A DNA stretch of 64,000 nucleotides from Orbus sasakiae (lineage in GTDB: Bacteria > Pseudomonadota > Gammaproteobacteria > Enterobacterales > Orbaceae). This document shows positions 52,451 through 61,819 of this stretch, piece after piece; within the stretch, counting starts at the first letter, position 1, and every line of letters starts with the position of its first letter. The DNA lies in the NCBI RefSeq assembly GCF_039542345.1, contig NZ_BAABHY010000001.1, positions 992,001 through 1,056,000 on the forward strand, in the 5' to 3' direction. A program made the translations under genes and the position numbers. The notes beneath the pieces were generated by a model, which saw only the letters and a program-made list of their open reading frames with translations, was not told the origin of the DNA and ran no database searches.

Positions 52451-53170
52451 ATGCAAGAAATCTATAAGCCCCTTCGTTCTAAAAGCTATTCAGTGCCATG
52501 CGAATTATGTAGCATTGGTTCAATGTGTATTCCTATGTCATTGAATAATCGTACAAATACACTTTTAGAACGTAAAAAGTCATTTACTAAGGATACGGTT
52601 CTTGTTGATGAAGGCTCTGCATTTAAAAAGTTTTTTATCATCCACTCTGGTGCGGTCAAAACTTACGTCACCGTAAACGGTATTGAACAAATTAATGGTT
52701 TTTATCTCCCAGGTGACATTGTGGGTTTTGATAGTATCGCCACTCAAAAATACAATAATTCAATTAAAACCTTAACAAACACGATCACTTGTGAGTTAAA
52801 ATATGACGAATTAATGGAATTAGTCGCTAGCGATGCTAAAGTTAGAGATATGATATTTAAATTGATGAGTCAGGATATTTTAAATTATCAAAAATTAATT
52901 TTATCTTACTCTCAGAAAAAAGCTGAAGAAAAACTGGCCGCATTTATTTATGCCCTATATACCCGCTACTCTGAGCGTGGACATGTTTCATTAAATATAA
53001 AACTGTCTATGAGTCGTTCTGATATTGCAAATTACTTAGGATTAACCATCGAAACGGTGAGTCGAATCTTAACGAGAATGCAGGAATTAGATGTTTTAAG
53101 TGTGCGAGGAAAATATATCAGTATTAAAAACCTCCTCGCTTTATATAAGTTAGCAGCAGAAAACAACTAG
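52451..53170 (+). CDS. fnr: FNR oxygen-responsive transcription regulator
   Basis: 239 residues of the CRP/FNR family. The [4Fe-4S] ligands are Cys 17, 20, 26 (C-x2-C-x5-C, as in E. coli FNR) and Cys 114. The cyclic-nucleotide-like barrel spans about 35-140, the dimer helix about 140-165, and the winged HTH about 185-235 with recognition helix TIETVSRILTRMQ; the E-x2-S-R triad predicts the TTGAT-N4-ATCAA target. It activates anaerobic and represses aerobic genes. The following ydgH-like gene may be co-transcribed (36-bp gap). Confidence 0.96.
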   Translation: MQEIYKPLRSKSYSVPCELCSIGSMCIPMSLNNRTNTLLERKKSFTKDTVLVDEGSAFKKFFIIHSGAVKTYVTVNGIEQINGFYLPGDIVGFDSIATQKYNNSIKTLTNTITCELKYDELMELVASDAKVRDMIFKLMSQDILNYQKLILSYSQKKAEEKLAAFIYALYTRYSERGHVSLNIKLSMSRSDIANYLGLTIETVSRILTRMQELDVLSVRGKYISIKNLLALYKLAAENN

Positions 53171-53206
53171 TGACAGTGTCACTTAAAAAATAGGATTTAT
53201 CGATCT

Positions 53207-54286
53207 ATGAAAATTACACATTTAAAAAAATCTTGTTTAACCTTACTATTATTGTCCTCTTTTAGCACGTTATCTTATGCTGCTCAGGAATTGACACCTG
53301 AAAAAGCTGATTCGCTACAATCCTTTAAAGAAGTGTCTGTCAGAGGTCAATACTACAGTGAATCAGACTACTCTCGTGCAATTTCAAAACTCGCAGATAA
53401 AGAAGGCGCAAGCTACTTTTATATCTCGAGTGTGAATGTTTACCCAGGTAACGATAGTCTACGTGTTGTTTATGCTAAATTATACAAATCAGATGCTCCT
53501 GAAGCTGCACCAAAATCAGACAATTTTAGACAATTTGTCGGTGTCTATGAGTACCCTAAAAATACCGCTATTCGTTATGAACCGTATGATATTATCCGTC
53601 TACGTGGTTACTTCCCAACGCAACACGAATTAAATAATGCGGTTGCTAAAGAAGCGGCATCTAAAGGTGCTTATGCTTTCTTTATTGATCGTTTAGTTGA
53701 AGTAAACGGTGGAAACTTACAAATAACCGCTTATTTATTTAAAAAAGATGCAGCAGAACGTAAGCTTCAAGTTGAAGATGCGATCCCTTACGATTCAGAA
53801 GCGGGACAACTAGCGTTAGCACAAGGTGGCGAAGCTGCTATGCAAGTAGAACGTCCTGGTTATTATTCATCTTCAGCATTTAATGAACAGTTTTATGTTG
53901 ATAAGTTTAAAAATGAATCAGTTAAAGACGTTAAATCGGATAACAAATCTGCCACAACGGCGCCAAAAGCAGATGTGGTTGTTTCAAGCCAAGCGATACC
54001 ATCGAATGAACAACCGGCTAAATCAATGATGCCGACAAAATCATCTCGTTACACTGTAACGCTACCAGATGGTACAAAAATTGAAGAACTTAATGATGCA
54101 ACCGCTGCTAAAATGGTGCCATTTGATACGATTAAATTTAGAGGCTACTACGCAACTGAACAAGAGATTTCTTATAATGCAGGTAAAAAAGCGGCCGAAA
54201 AAGGCGCTAAATACTACCACATCTCTCGTATTGCCCAAGATACTAAAGGTCCAAACAGAACAATTTACGTTGACCTATTCCGTTAA
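53207..54286 (+). CDS. ydgH: YdgH-like protein with three DUF1471 (BhsA/McbA) domains
   Basis: 359 residues with a signal peptide (about 1-25, ending SYA). Three DUF1471 repeats: about 42-98 (EVSVRGQYYSESDYSRAI... YFYISSV), 130-182 (IIRLRGYFPTQHELNNAV... AFFIDRL) and 303-359 (TIKFRGYYATEQEISYNA... YYHISRI). A low-complexity linker rich in Lys, Ser and Ala joins domains 2 and 3. Periplasmic or envelope-associated, of unknown role, linked to stress and biofilm in Enterobacterales. Confidence 0.9.
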   Translation: MKITHLKKSCLTLLLLSSFSTLSYAAQELTPEKADSLQSFKEVSVRGQYYSESDYSRAISKLADKEGASYFYISSVNVYPGNDSLRVVYAKLYKSDAPEAAPKSDNFRQFVGVYEYPKNTAIRYEPYDIIRLRGYFPTQHELNNAVAKEAASKGAYAFFIDRLVEVNGGNLQITAYLFKKDAAERKLQVEDAIPYDSEAGQLALAQGGEAAMQVERPGYYSSSAFNEQFYVDKFKNESVKDVKSDNKSATTAPKADVVVSSQAIPSNEQPAKSMMPTKSSRYTVTLPDGTKIEELNDATAAKMVPFDTIKFRGYYATEQEISYNAGKKAAEKGAKYYHISRIAQDTKGPNRTIYVDLFR

Positions 54287-54296
54287 GCAATTATTT

Positions 54297-54324
54297 AATG
54301 AGCTACATTCTTGTGTAGCTCATT
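54297..54324. terminator. Hairpin terminator after ydgH
   Basis: Perfect 11-bp stem AATGAGCTACA/TGTAGCTCATT with a 6-nt loop starting 10 bp after the stop. A T run is lacking. Confidence 0.7.
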
Positions 54325-54387
54325 AATATTGACATATTACACAGACTATACGTCAGTTTTTTCTAAGTTATCAGCAGGATCAATATA

Positions 54388-55404
54388 ATGAAGTTACGTT
54401 TAATTGTTCCGATCTTCATTATCGCTTTTTTGGCTTCATTTTTTTTATATCGTTTGTCTGATTTTGATCTTTCTGGTTATCCAGATCAACGAATTATTCA
54501 GATCAACTATCATCATCAAATATTAGAAGGAACCCTTTTATTCCCGCCTAATAAGGAACATTCCCCTACTGCAGTTATTTTGGTGCATGGCGATGGCCCA
54601 CAAGACAGATTTTCTGATGGAGGATATACTCCCTTAATAAAACACTTACTTAAAAACGGTATTGCTGTTTTTTCATGGGATAAACCTGGCGTAGGATCAA
54701 GTCAAGGCAATTGGTTAGCTCAAACCATGCATGATAGAGCGAATGAAACCGCCTTCATATTAGAACTGCTTAGGCTGCAACCCGAACTAAAAAACAGTAG
54801 AATTGGATTAATGGGATTTTCACAAGCTGGTTGGGTTATTCCTCAAGCAAGTCACCTTTCAAAACCTGATTTTTCATTGTTATTGGGGCCGGCAATTAAT
54901 TGGCGCGAACAAGGGTTTTACTATATATATCAAAGACTTAAGTTATCAGGATTGGAGTGTTCGCAGATTACATCACAACTCCAACACGAGAGAACAAATT
55001 ATGACAAAGTATTTACACAATCAGAAATAGTAAAGCCATGTGAATCAATTTGTACTAGATTTGATTTTGAACGTCGTAATGCATTAATTGATGCGACAAA
55101 TGATATCACAAACATGGTGACACCGGTGATGATACTTGTCGGTAAAGATGATATCAATGTAGACCCACTTCAAACCGTACAAGTTTGGTCTTCAAATTTA
55201 CCCAAACAGACACCACATTGTATCAAAATTGTAAGAAATGCAACCCATAGCCTGTTAAATAGTGACTGGTTCAATTACCAACAAGCCTCACAATGGCCTT
55301 GGTGGCATGAAGCATTATTTATTTTAGCCGGTTCATCCGCCTACTCGCCTAATGTTTTAAATGACATCTCCGATTGGGTTTTACACCAACAATGCCACAA
55401 CTAA
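54388..55404 (+). CDS. Membrane-anchored alpha/beta hydrolase
   Basis: 338 residues. An N-terminal hydrophobic anchor (about 4-24) without a clear cleavage site. Alpha/beta hydrolase marks: VILVHGDGPQDRF near 66-78, nucleophile elbow GFSQAG near 143-148, acid in VGKDDINVD near 253, and histidine in NATHSLLN near 290. Similar to S9-like esterases with a lid region (about 175-235, four cysteines that might form disulfides). The catalytic part is probably periplasmic. Convergent with hrpA, 9 bp apart. Confidence 0.82.
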   Translation: MKLRLIVPIFIIAFLASFFLYRLSDFDLSGYPDQRIIQINYHHQILEGTLLFPPNKEHSPTAVILVHGDGPQDRFSDGGYTPLIKHLLKNGIAVFSWDKPGVGSSQGNWLAQTMHDRANETAFILELLRLQPELKNSRIGLMGFSQAGWVIPQASHLSKPDFSLLLGPAINWREQGFYYIYQRLKLSGLECSQITSQLQHERTNYDKVFTQSEIVKPCESICTRFDFERRNALIDATNDITNMVTPVMILVGKDDINVDPLQTVQVWSSNLPKQTPHCIKIVRNATHSLLNSDWFNYQQASQWPWWHEALFILAGSSAYSPNVLNDISDWVLHQQCHN

Positions 55405-55413
55405 CAAACACAA

Positions 55414-58400
55414 TTATTTTTTGATTTCATCAATATATTGATGAATTCTTTTCTCAGAAATGGGATATGGTGTCCCTAATTGCTGAGCAAAAAGATTAAC
55501 CCTTAACTCCTCAATCATCCAACGCAATTGTACAATTGATTTTAGACTCATCTTATTATTTTCTTGCTGCTGCTTAATGTCTAAATACGTCTTATAAACA
55601 CGTTCAATGATCATTAGTTGCAAACGATCTTTATTGGGATCTTGGTACAGTTTTTCGATCCGTTTATCAATAGCCTGTAAATATCGATATACATCCGATA
55701 ATTTTTGATATCCTGTCTCTGCAACAAACCCTTTATAGATTAATTGTGATAATTGCTGTTTTATGTCAGCTAATGACAGCGCCATGGTTAAGTCCATGCG
55801 CCCTTTTAATCTTTTGCTGATCATATAATTAAGGGTTAAAATGCGTTCGACTTGACTTGCGATATCAACAATCACATCATTTATATGAGCTTTCACTTTT
55901 TCTAATAACGGCAAAAACTGAGCTTGTTCAAAAATAATTCCGTGCTGTTGTTCAATTAAATAGTCGATACCACAATAAATACAATCATCAATTAAATCAT
56001 TAATTTTACCAAATGAATTAAAATAAAGACCTAATTTAGCTTTATTCGGTAATTTTTCATGTAAATACTTAATAGGAGATGGAATATTTAAATAAATCAG
56101 TCGCTTAACTCCCTGTTGCATCAATTTAATTTGTTCATCTTCACTATTTGCCAATTTAATCGCAACACTATTGCCTTCATCAACCAGCGTTGGGTAAGCC
56201 TTAACAACATAATTTTGTTGTTTTTTCTCATAAATACGCGGTAAATTACCAAAGTCCCAATGGGTTAAATTAACTTTTTCAAGCTCATTATGTTGAGTTT
56301 GAGTGATTTGAGTTAATACTTTTTGTACTTTATCTTTTAATTGATCTTTTAAACTGGCAAGATTTTTACCTGCAATAATGGTTTTATCTTTATCGTCAAC
56401 AATATTAAACGTCATTTTTAGATATTCAGGAATCTGTTCAAGTTGCCAATCTTCCTTAGTGATTGTTACACCCGTCATTCGTCTAAATTCTCGTTCTAAT
56501 GCAACAAATAAATCACTTTGGCCTACTTCAACACGAGATAAAAATGCACTGGCATAGTTAGGTGCAGGAACTAAATGGCGCCGTAAAGCTTTAGGTAATG
56601 ATTTGATTAACGCCACAATTAAATCGTGTCTAAACCCCGCTACCTGCCATTGAAATGCACTGTCATTTTCAATCTGATTTAAAATGCTTAAGGGAATATT
56701 AACGGTTACACCATCACGACTTCCACCAATATCAAATTGATAGGTTAACTTCAATTTTAACTGTGCGTCATATAACCAATAATCAGGGTAATCGTGTTTC
56801 GTAATACTCGTTGCGTTTGGATTGATTAGCATCGATTTGGTTACGACTAAATAATCAGCGTTGGTTAAACTTTGTTGTTTCCACCACCGTGCAAAATCAG
56901 TAGCACAGGTGACGTGTTGTGGAATACGTTGATCATAAAATTCAAATAAAATCGTCTCATCAACTAAGATATCTTGCCTTCGTGATTTATGCTCGAGATC
57001 TTCAACTTCTGCCACTAATTGATGATTTTTGGTTAAAAAATCATATTTAGTATCAAAGTCACCTTCGATCAAAGCATGTTTGATAAATAGTTCACGACTT
57101 AATGTTGGATCAATATTGTGATAATTCACTGTGCGATTATTGACAATAGGTAATCCAAACAAAGTCACTTTTTCATTTGCAATCGTCGTACCTTGATTCT
57201 TAGACCAACGAGGTTCACTATATTGTTTCTTAGATAAATGAACTGCAAGTGGTTCAATCCATTCTGGTTCTATTTTAGCAACATTACGCCCCCACAATTT
57301 AGCGGTTTCAACCAGTTCACTGGCAACACACCATTTAGGTAATGTTTTAAAAACACCAGACCCAGGAAATATAGCAAACTTAATGTTTCTAGCGCCAATA
57401 TATTCAAACTTTTCAATCTCTTTCATACCAATATGAGACAGTAAACCACTTAATATCGCAATATGCAGTGATTGATAATCACCATCTTTACTGTTAATTG
57501 GAATGGCGATTTGTTTCACTGTTTGCCTTATTTGTGTATAAATATCTTGCCACTCTTTGATCCGGAGATAGTTTAAAAACTCTTTGCGACACAATTGTCT
57601 AAATTGGTTATTCGTTAAAGCATCTTGTTGCTCTTGGATATATTTCCATAAATTCAGATAGGTCATGAAATCGGAATTTTTGTCCATAAAACGACGATGT
57701 TTTTCATCAGATGCTTGTTGTTTATCTAATGGCCTTTCACGAGGATCTTGAATTGACAAAGCAGCGGTAATTATCATGATTTCTTTAACGCAACTGGTTT
57801 TCCTTGCCTCAACTAACATTCTTGCAAGTCTCGGATCAATCGGCAGTTGTGCTAAAATTTGACCAATTTTAGTTAAGTAATAGCGCCCTTTTTTGATATA
57901 AATTGCACCCAATTCTTCTAATAAACGAATGCCGTCTTTAATATGTTTTTGTTCTGGTGGTTCAATAAATGGAAAGGCCGCAATATTCCCTAAATCTAGG
58001 GCGGTCATTTGCAAAATGACTGATGCTAAATTGGTTCTTAAAATTTCAGGCTCAGTAAATTCAGGTCTACTTAAAAAATCATGTTCATCATAAAGGCGGA
58101 TACAAATCCCATTTGAGGTACGACCACAACGCCCTTTCCGTTGATTAGCTGACGCTTGCGAAATAGCTTCAATGGGTAATCGCTGCACCTTAGTACGATA
58201 GCTATAGCGGCTAATTCTAGCCATACCAGGATCTATCACATATTTAATTCCAGGTACCGTTAATGAAGTTTCAGCCACATTGGTTGACAAAATAATTCGC
58301 CTGCCACTGTGCGATTGGAAAATGCGATTTTGCTCTGATGCGGATAATCTGGCATAAAGTGGCACAATTTCAGTGTGTTGTAAATTAAGTTTTGTTAAGG

Positions 58401-59316
58401 TATCAGCCAGATCTCGAATCTCTCGTTCTCCGGTTAAAAAGACTAAAATATCGCCCCGTTTATCTTCATATGATAACTCATCAATAGCATCGATTACCCC
58501 TTGAAAATCATCACTTACCTCTTCACTATTTTGCTGCAGCGGGCGATAACGCACGTCAACCGGATAAGTTCTACCCGATACTTCAACAATTGGCGCTTGA
58601 TTAAAATGACGAGAAAAACGATCCACATCGATCGTTGCTGACGTAATGATCACTTTCAGATCCGGACGTTTGGGTAATAGTTGTTTAAGGTAACCTAAAA
58701 TAAAGTCAATATTTAAACTGCGTTCATGTGCTTCATCAATAATAATGGTGTCATATTCATTAAGCAGTCGATCTTGTTGAATCTCAGCAAGCAAAATCCC
58801 ATCTGTCATTAATTTAACGAGTGTATTGCCTTGCACCTGATCATTAAATCGTACTTTATAACCGACTGTCGTGCCAAGCTCACAATGCAACTCCTGAGCT
58901 ATTCGACTCGCAACAGATCGAGCCGCAAGCCGCCTTGGTTGAGTATGGCCAATATAACCTTTTACCCCCAATCCTAATTCAAGGCAAATTTTGGGTATTT
59001 GAGTCGTTTTACCTGATCCGGTTTCACCAGCGATAATCACAACTTGATGTTGACGAATTAAATCTGCAATTTGCTGCTTTTTACCACTGACAGGAAGCTC
59101 AGGTGGATAATCGATTTTTGTGGGTAAGCTATGCTTACGCTGTTGAAATATTTCATTGGCCTGATCGATTTTAGTTTGAATGGCAGACAAACTTTCAGCA
59201 GATAGCGGTTTTTGTTTGACAATATCCAACAACGCTTTTTTTAGCTTTACTTTATCGCTAATGCAAACGGCCTCTAGTGCGCTAAAAAGCGCTTGTATTT
59301 GCTCAGAATATGACAT
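55414..59316 (-). CDS. hrpA: ATP-dependent RNA helicase HrpA
   Basis: 1,300 residues, matching full-length HrpA. DEAH-box motifs: Walker A GETGSGKTTQ near 97-106, DEAHER near 192-197, SAT near 225, and QRKGRCGRTSNG near 390 (motif VI). HA2 and OB-fold regions follow about 450-720, and the long DUF3418 C-terminal part occupies about 720-1295. E. coli HrpA resolves stalled ribosomes and processes fimbrial mRNA. Divergent from hslJ, with 87 bp between. Confidence 0.97.
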   Translation of the reverse strand: MSYSEQIQALFSALEAVCISDKVKLKKALLDIVKQKPLSAESLSAIQTKIDQANEIFQQRKHSLPTKIDYPPELPVSGKKQQIADLIRQHQVVIIAGETGSGKTTQIPKICLELGLGVKGYIGHTQPRRLAARSVASRIAQELHCELGTTVGYKVRFNDQVQGNTLVKLMTDGILLAEIQQDRLLNEYDTIIIDEAHERSLNIDFILGYLKQLLPKRPDLKVIITSATIDVDRFSRHFNQAPIVEVSGRTYPVDVRYRPLQQNSEEVSDDFQGVIDAIDELSYEDKRGDILVFLTGEREIRDLADTLTKLNLQHTEIVPLYARLSASEQNRIFQSHSGRRIILSTNVAETSLTVPGIKYVIDPGMARISRYSYRTKVQRLPIEAISQASANQRKGRCGRTSNGICIRLYDEHDFLSRPEFTEPEILRTNLASVILQMTALDLGNIAAFPFIEPPEQKHIKDGIRLLEELGAIYIKKGRYYLTKIGQILAQLPIDPRLARMLVEARKTSCVKEIMIITAALSIQDPRERPLDKQQASDEKHRRFMDKNSDFMTYLNLWKYIQEQQDALTNNQFRQLCRKEFLNYLRIKEWQDIYTQIRQTVKQIAIPINSKDGDYQSLHIAILSGLLSHIGMKEIEKFEYIGARNIKFAIFPGSGVFKTLPKWCVASELVETAKLWGRNVAKIEPEWIEPLAVHLSKKQYSEPRWSKNQGTTIANEKVTLFGLPIVNNRTVNYHNIDPTLSRELFIKHALIEGDFDTKYDFLTKNHQLVAEVEDLEHKSRRQDILVDETILFEFYDQRIPQHVTCATDFARWWKQQSLTNADYLVVTKSMLINPNATSITKHDYPDYWLYDAQLKLKLTYQFDIGGSRDGVTVNIPLSILNQIENDSAFQWQVAGFRHDLIVALIKSLPKALRRHLVPAPNYASAFLSRVEVGQSDLFVALEREFRRMTGVTITKEDWQLEQIPEYLKMTFNIVDDKDKTIIAGKNLASLKDQLKDKVQKVLTQITQTQHNELEKVNLTHWDFGNLPRIYEKKQQNYVVKAYPTLVDEGNSVAIKLANSEDEQIKLMQQGVKRLIYLNIPSPIKYLHEKLPNKAKLGLYFNSFGKINDLIDDCIYCGIDYLIEQQHGIIFEQAQFLPLLEKVKAHINDVIVDIASQVERILTLNYMISKRLKGRMDLTMALSLADIKQQLSQLIYKGFVAETGYQKLSDVYRYLQAIDKRIEKLYQDPNKDRLQLMIIERVYKTYLDIKQQQENNKMSLKSIVQLRWMIEELRVNLFAQQLGTPYPISEKRIHQYIDEIKK

Positions 59317-59403
59317 AGATTATTTTGTTACGTATAAATTCATTGCTTGTATTATAGCAAATTTTTGCAAGGTATAAGGAAAGAAATATGAAAGGAACTG
59401 GTT

Positions 59404-59835
59404 ATGAAACGATTTTGTTGTTTTTTTGTATTATTGATTGGCGTTGTCAGTATGTCAGCATGTGATAAAAGTAGAACGGTTGTAACCGAAGATTTGTTAC
59501 ACCACCGTTTTGTATTAATAAAATTTAATACACAAGACATCTCGATGGATAAACACGCTTTTATTGAATTTGGTGAACATTTAACCGTCAATGGTAAAAT
59601 GTGTAATCGCTTTTTTGGTCAATCATCACTTGAAGACGGCGTAATTAAAAGTCCTGGACTTGCTATGACGAGAATGCTCTGCCCAGATGAGCAATTAAAT
59701 CAGCTTGATTTTATTTTGGGTGAACTATTTAGCCATGGTGCGCAAGTAAAAATAGATCAGCAAGGCGATAAAACCTTTTTACAATTATCGGACAAAACTA
59801 ATCAGTTAGTCTTTGAATTAAAAGATCTGATGTAG
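59404..59835 (+). CDS. hslJ: HslJ-like META-domain lipoprotein
   Basis: 143 residues with a lipoprotein signal ending SMSAC (Cys 20). A META/HslJ domain follows: HRFVLIKFN, a MCNRFFG strand, MTRMLCPDEQLNQLDFILGEL near 92-112 and LQLSDKTNQLVFELKDLM at the end, closely resembling E. coli HslJ (heat-inducible, linked to novobiocin resistance). Outer-membrane lipoprotein. AAGGAA lies 11-16 nt before the start. Confidence 0.88.
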   Translation: MKRFCCFFVLLIGVVSMSACDKSRTVVTEDLLHHRFVLIKFNTQDISMDKHAFIEFGEHLTVNGKMCNRFFGQSSLEDGVIKSPGLAMTRMLCPDEQLNQLDFILGELFSHGAQVKIDQQGDKTFLQLSDKTNQLVFELKDLM

Positions 59836-59845
59836 TGTGATGATT

Positions 59846-59870
59846 AAAAGCCCAATCAAGGGCTTTTTTT
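59846..59870 (+). terminator. Rho-independent terminator of hslJ
   Basis: Perfect 8-bp stem AAAAGCCC/GGGCTTTT with a 6-nt loop and a T run. Confidence 0.9.
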
Positions 59871-60003
59871 ATCACTTTGTTAAACGGTTTTGATAACTCG
59901 CAAAAAATAGCACTTAAAGTGCTATTGCGTATAAATATAAGGCATCAAAGCGAATATTTTTTGATTATTCTGACAAAATTCTTTATTAAAATTCTTGTTA
60001 AGC

Positions 60004-60164
60004 TATAATATAGCCAACTTTTTAAAACTGTTTATGAGTTTAATTATTGTGAAGATGTTTTCAACAAAAAACGCGAGTAACTTTGTCGATATTGTTTTTA
60101 CATTGAGACGATCTCAAAACCAGCGTAACCAAATTTCTACCAATGCATAGTCATTGGTTTTTTT
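60004..60164 (+). ncRNA. Candidate leader RNA or small transcript upstream of pykF
   Basis: A TATAAT box at 60004-60009 (no clear -35), followed by about 150 nt that end in a small terminator: ACCAATG (60139-60145)/CATTGGT (60152-60158) plus a T run. A 38-codon frame (60034-60150; MSLIIVKMFSTKN... NQISTNA) has its stop codon inside the hairpin, but no clear RBS. This looks like an attenuator-type leader or a separate short RNA, leaving pykF to be read through or to use its own promoter further down (60165-60249). The remainder of 59871-60249 holds nothing recognised. Confidence 0.4.
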
Positions 60165-60249
60165 ATTCCTAAATTTTGACAATTATTATAAGAAAAACTT
60201 AAATTAACTTAACTTTTAACATTAACTTAACTAGCAGATATATATCATT

Positions 60250-61659
60250 ATGAAAAAGACAAAAATTGTATGTACGATTGGACCAAAATCAGAGTCTAAA
60301 GAAATGTTAACCAAGCTATTAAATGCTGGCATGAATGTTATGCGTTTAAACTTCTCTCATGGTGACTATGAAGAACATGGTGGACGTATTAGAAATCTAC
60401 GTGAAGTGATGCAAGAAACAGGCCTTAAAGCAGCAATCATGCTTGATACTAAAGGCCCTGAAATCCGTACGATTAAACTTGAAGGCGGTAACGATGTTTC
60501 ATTAATCGCAGGTCAAACGTTTACGTTCACAACAGACAAAACCGTCGTTGGTAATTGCGAGCGTGTTGCTGTGACTTACGCTGGTTTCGCAAGTGACCTA
60601 AAAGTGGGTAATCGCGTATTAGTTGATGACGGTCTGATTGCTATGGATGTTAAGGAAATTAAAGGTAACGAAGTTATCTGTACTGTACTTAACAACGGTG
60701 ACTTAGGTGAAAACAAAGGTGTTAACTTACCTGGTGTTTCAATCCAACTTCCTGCGTTAGCTGAAAAAGACAAACAAGATCTTATCTTTGGTTGTGAGCA
60801 AGGCGTTGATTTCATCGCTGCATCATTTATCCGTAAACGTTCTGATGTTGAAGACATTCGTGCACATTTAAAAGCACACGGTGGCGAAGACATCAAAATC
60901 ATTTCAAAAATTGAAAACCAAGAAGGTTTAGACAACTTTGATGAAATCTTAGATGCGTCTGACGGAATCATGGTTGCGCGTGGTGATTTAGGTGTTGAAA
61001 TCCCAGTTGAGGAAGTGATCTTTGCACAAAAAATGATGATCAAAAAATGTGTTCGTGCATCTAAACCAGTTATTACTGCAACACAAATGCTTGACTCCAT
61101 GATCAAAAACCCACGCCCTACTCGTGCTGAAGCGGGTGACGTTGCAAATGCTATCTTAGATGGTACTGATGCAGTAATGCTTTCAGGTGAAAGTGCTAAA
61201 GGTAAATATCCGTTAGAAACGGTTAACGTGATGGCAACTATCTGTAAACGTACTGACAAAACAATTCCAGCATCTTTAGAGCTTCAAGCATTAGAAAAAT
61301 TACGAATCACAGCGGCGGTATGTTGTGGTGCAGTCGAAATTGCTGAACGTTTAAACTCGCCATTGATCATTGTTGCAACACGTAGTGGTAAATCAGCTCG
61401 TGAAGTGCGTCACTACTTCCCAACAGCACGCATCTTAGCATTATCATCAAGCCAAAAAACAATCAATCAATTAATTTTAACTAAAGGTGTTGAGCCTCTA
61501 TTAATTGATTCAATTGCTTCAACAGATGATTTCTACCGTTTAGGTAAAGAAATGGCGGTTAAATTAGGTTATGCACAATCGGGTGATATCGTTGTAATGG
61601 TATCTGGTGCATTAGTACCAAGCGGTACAACAAATACAACATCTGTACACCGCATTTAA
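60250..61659 (+). CDS. pykF: Pyruvate kinase I (fructose-1,6-bisphosphate-activated type)
   Basis: 469 residues, like E. coli PykF. N-terminal KIVCTIGPKSES, MNVMRLNFSHGDYEEH; catalytic core IISKIENQEGLDNFDEI near 218-234, active-site GIMVARGDLGVEIP near 239-252, and the C-terminal allosteric domain with TRSGKSAREVRHYFP near 377. Transfers phosphate from phosphoenolpyruvate to ADP, the last step of glycolysis. Synonymous codon choice looks more selective than in the surrounding genes, as expected of a highly expressed gene. A terminator follows. Confidence 0.97.
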   Translation: MKKTKIVCTIGPKSESKEMLTKLLNAGMNVMRLNFSHGDYEEHGGRIRNLREVMQETGLKAAIMLDTKGPEIRTIKLEGGNDVSLIAGQTFTFTTDKTVVGNCERVAVTYAGFASDLKVGNRVLVDDGLIAMDVKEIKGNEVICTVLNNGDLGENKGVNLPGVSIQLPALAEKDKQDLIFGCEQGVDFIAASFIRKRSDVEDIRAHLKAHGGEDIKIISKIENQEGLDNFDEILDASDGIMVARGDLGVEIPVEEVIFAQKMMIKKCVRASKPVITATQMLDSMIKNPRPTRAEAGDVANAILDGTDAVMLSGESAKGKYPLETVNVMATICKRTDKTIPASLELQALEKLRITAAVCCGAVEIAERLNSPLIIVATRSGKSAREVRHYFPTARILALSSSQKTINQLILTKGVEPLLIDSIASTDDFYRLGKEMAVKLGYAQSGDIVVMVSGALVPSGTTNTTSVHRI

Positions 61660-61680
61660 TTCGCTCATTAGAGTGATCAT

Positions 61681-61707
61681 AAAAGCCGACAACTGTCGGC
61701 TTTTTTT
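61681..61707 (+). terminator. Rho-independent terminator of pykF
   Basis: Perfect 10-bp stem AAAAGCCGAC/GTCGGCTTTT with a 4-nt loop and a T run. Confidence 0.92.
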
Positions 61708-61819
61708 ATTGACAAATACTGACGGCAATATCACATAAAACTAAAGGTGCAAATTCAAGTAAATTAAGTATATAATCAATAGCAATAAGACGTTGTATAG
61801 CAGGTATAATAAAAATAAT

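Noticed and set aside
60576..61259. 227-codon antisense frame inside pykF
   Set aside because: A shadow of a biased, conserved gene; serine/isoleucine-rich product with no domain, no RBS.
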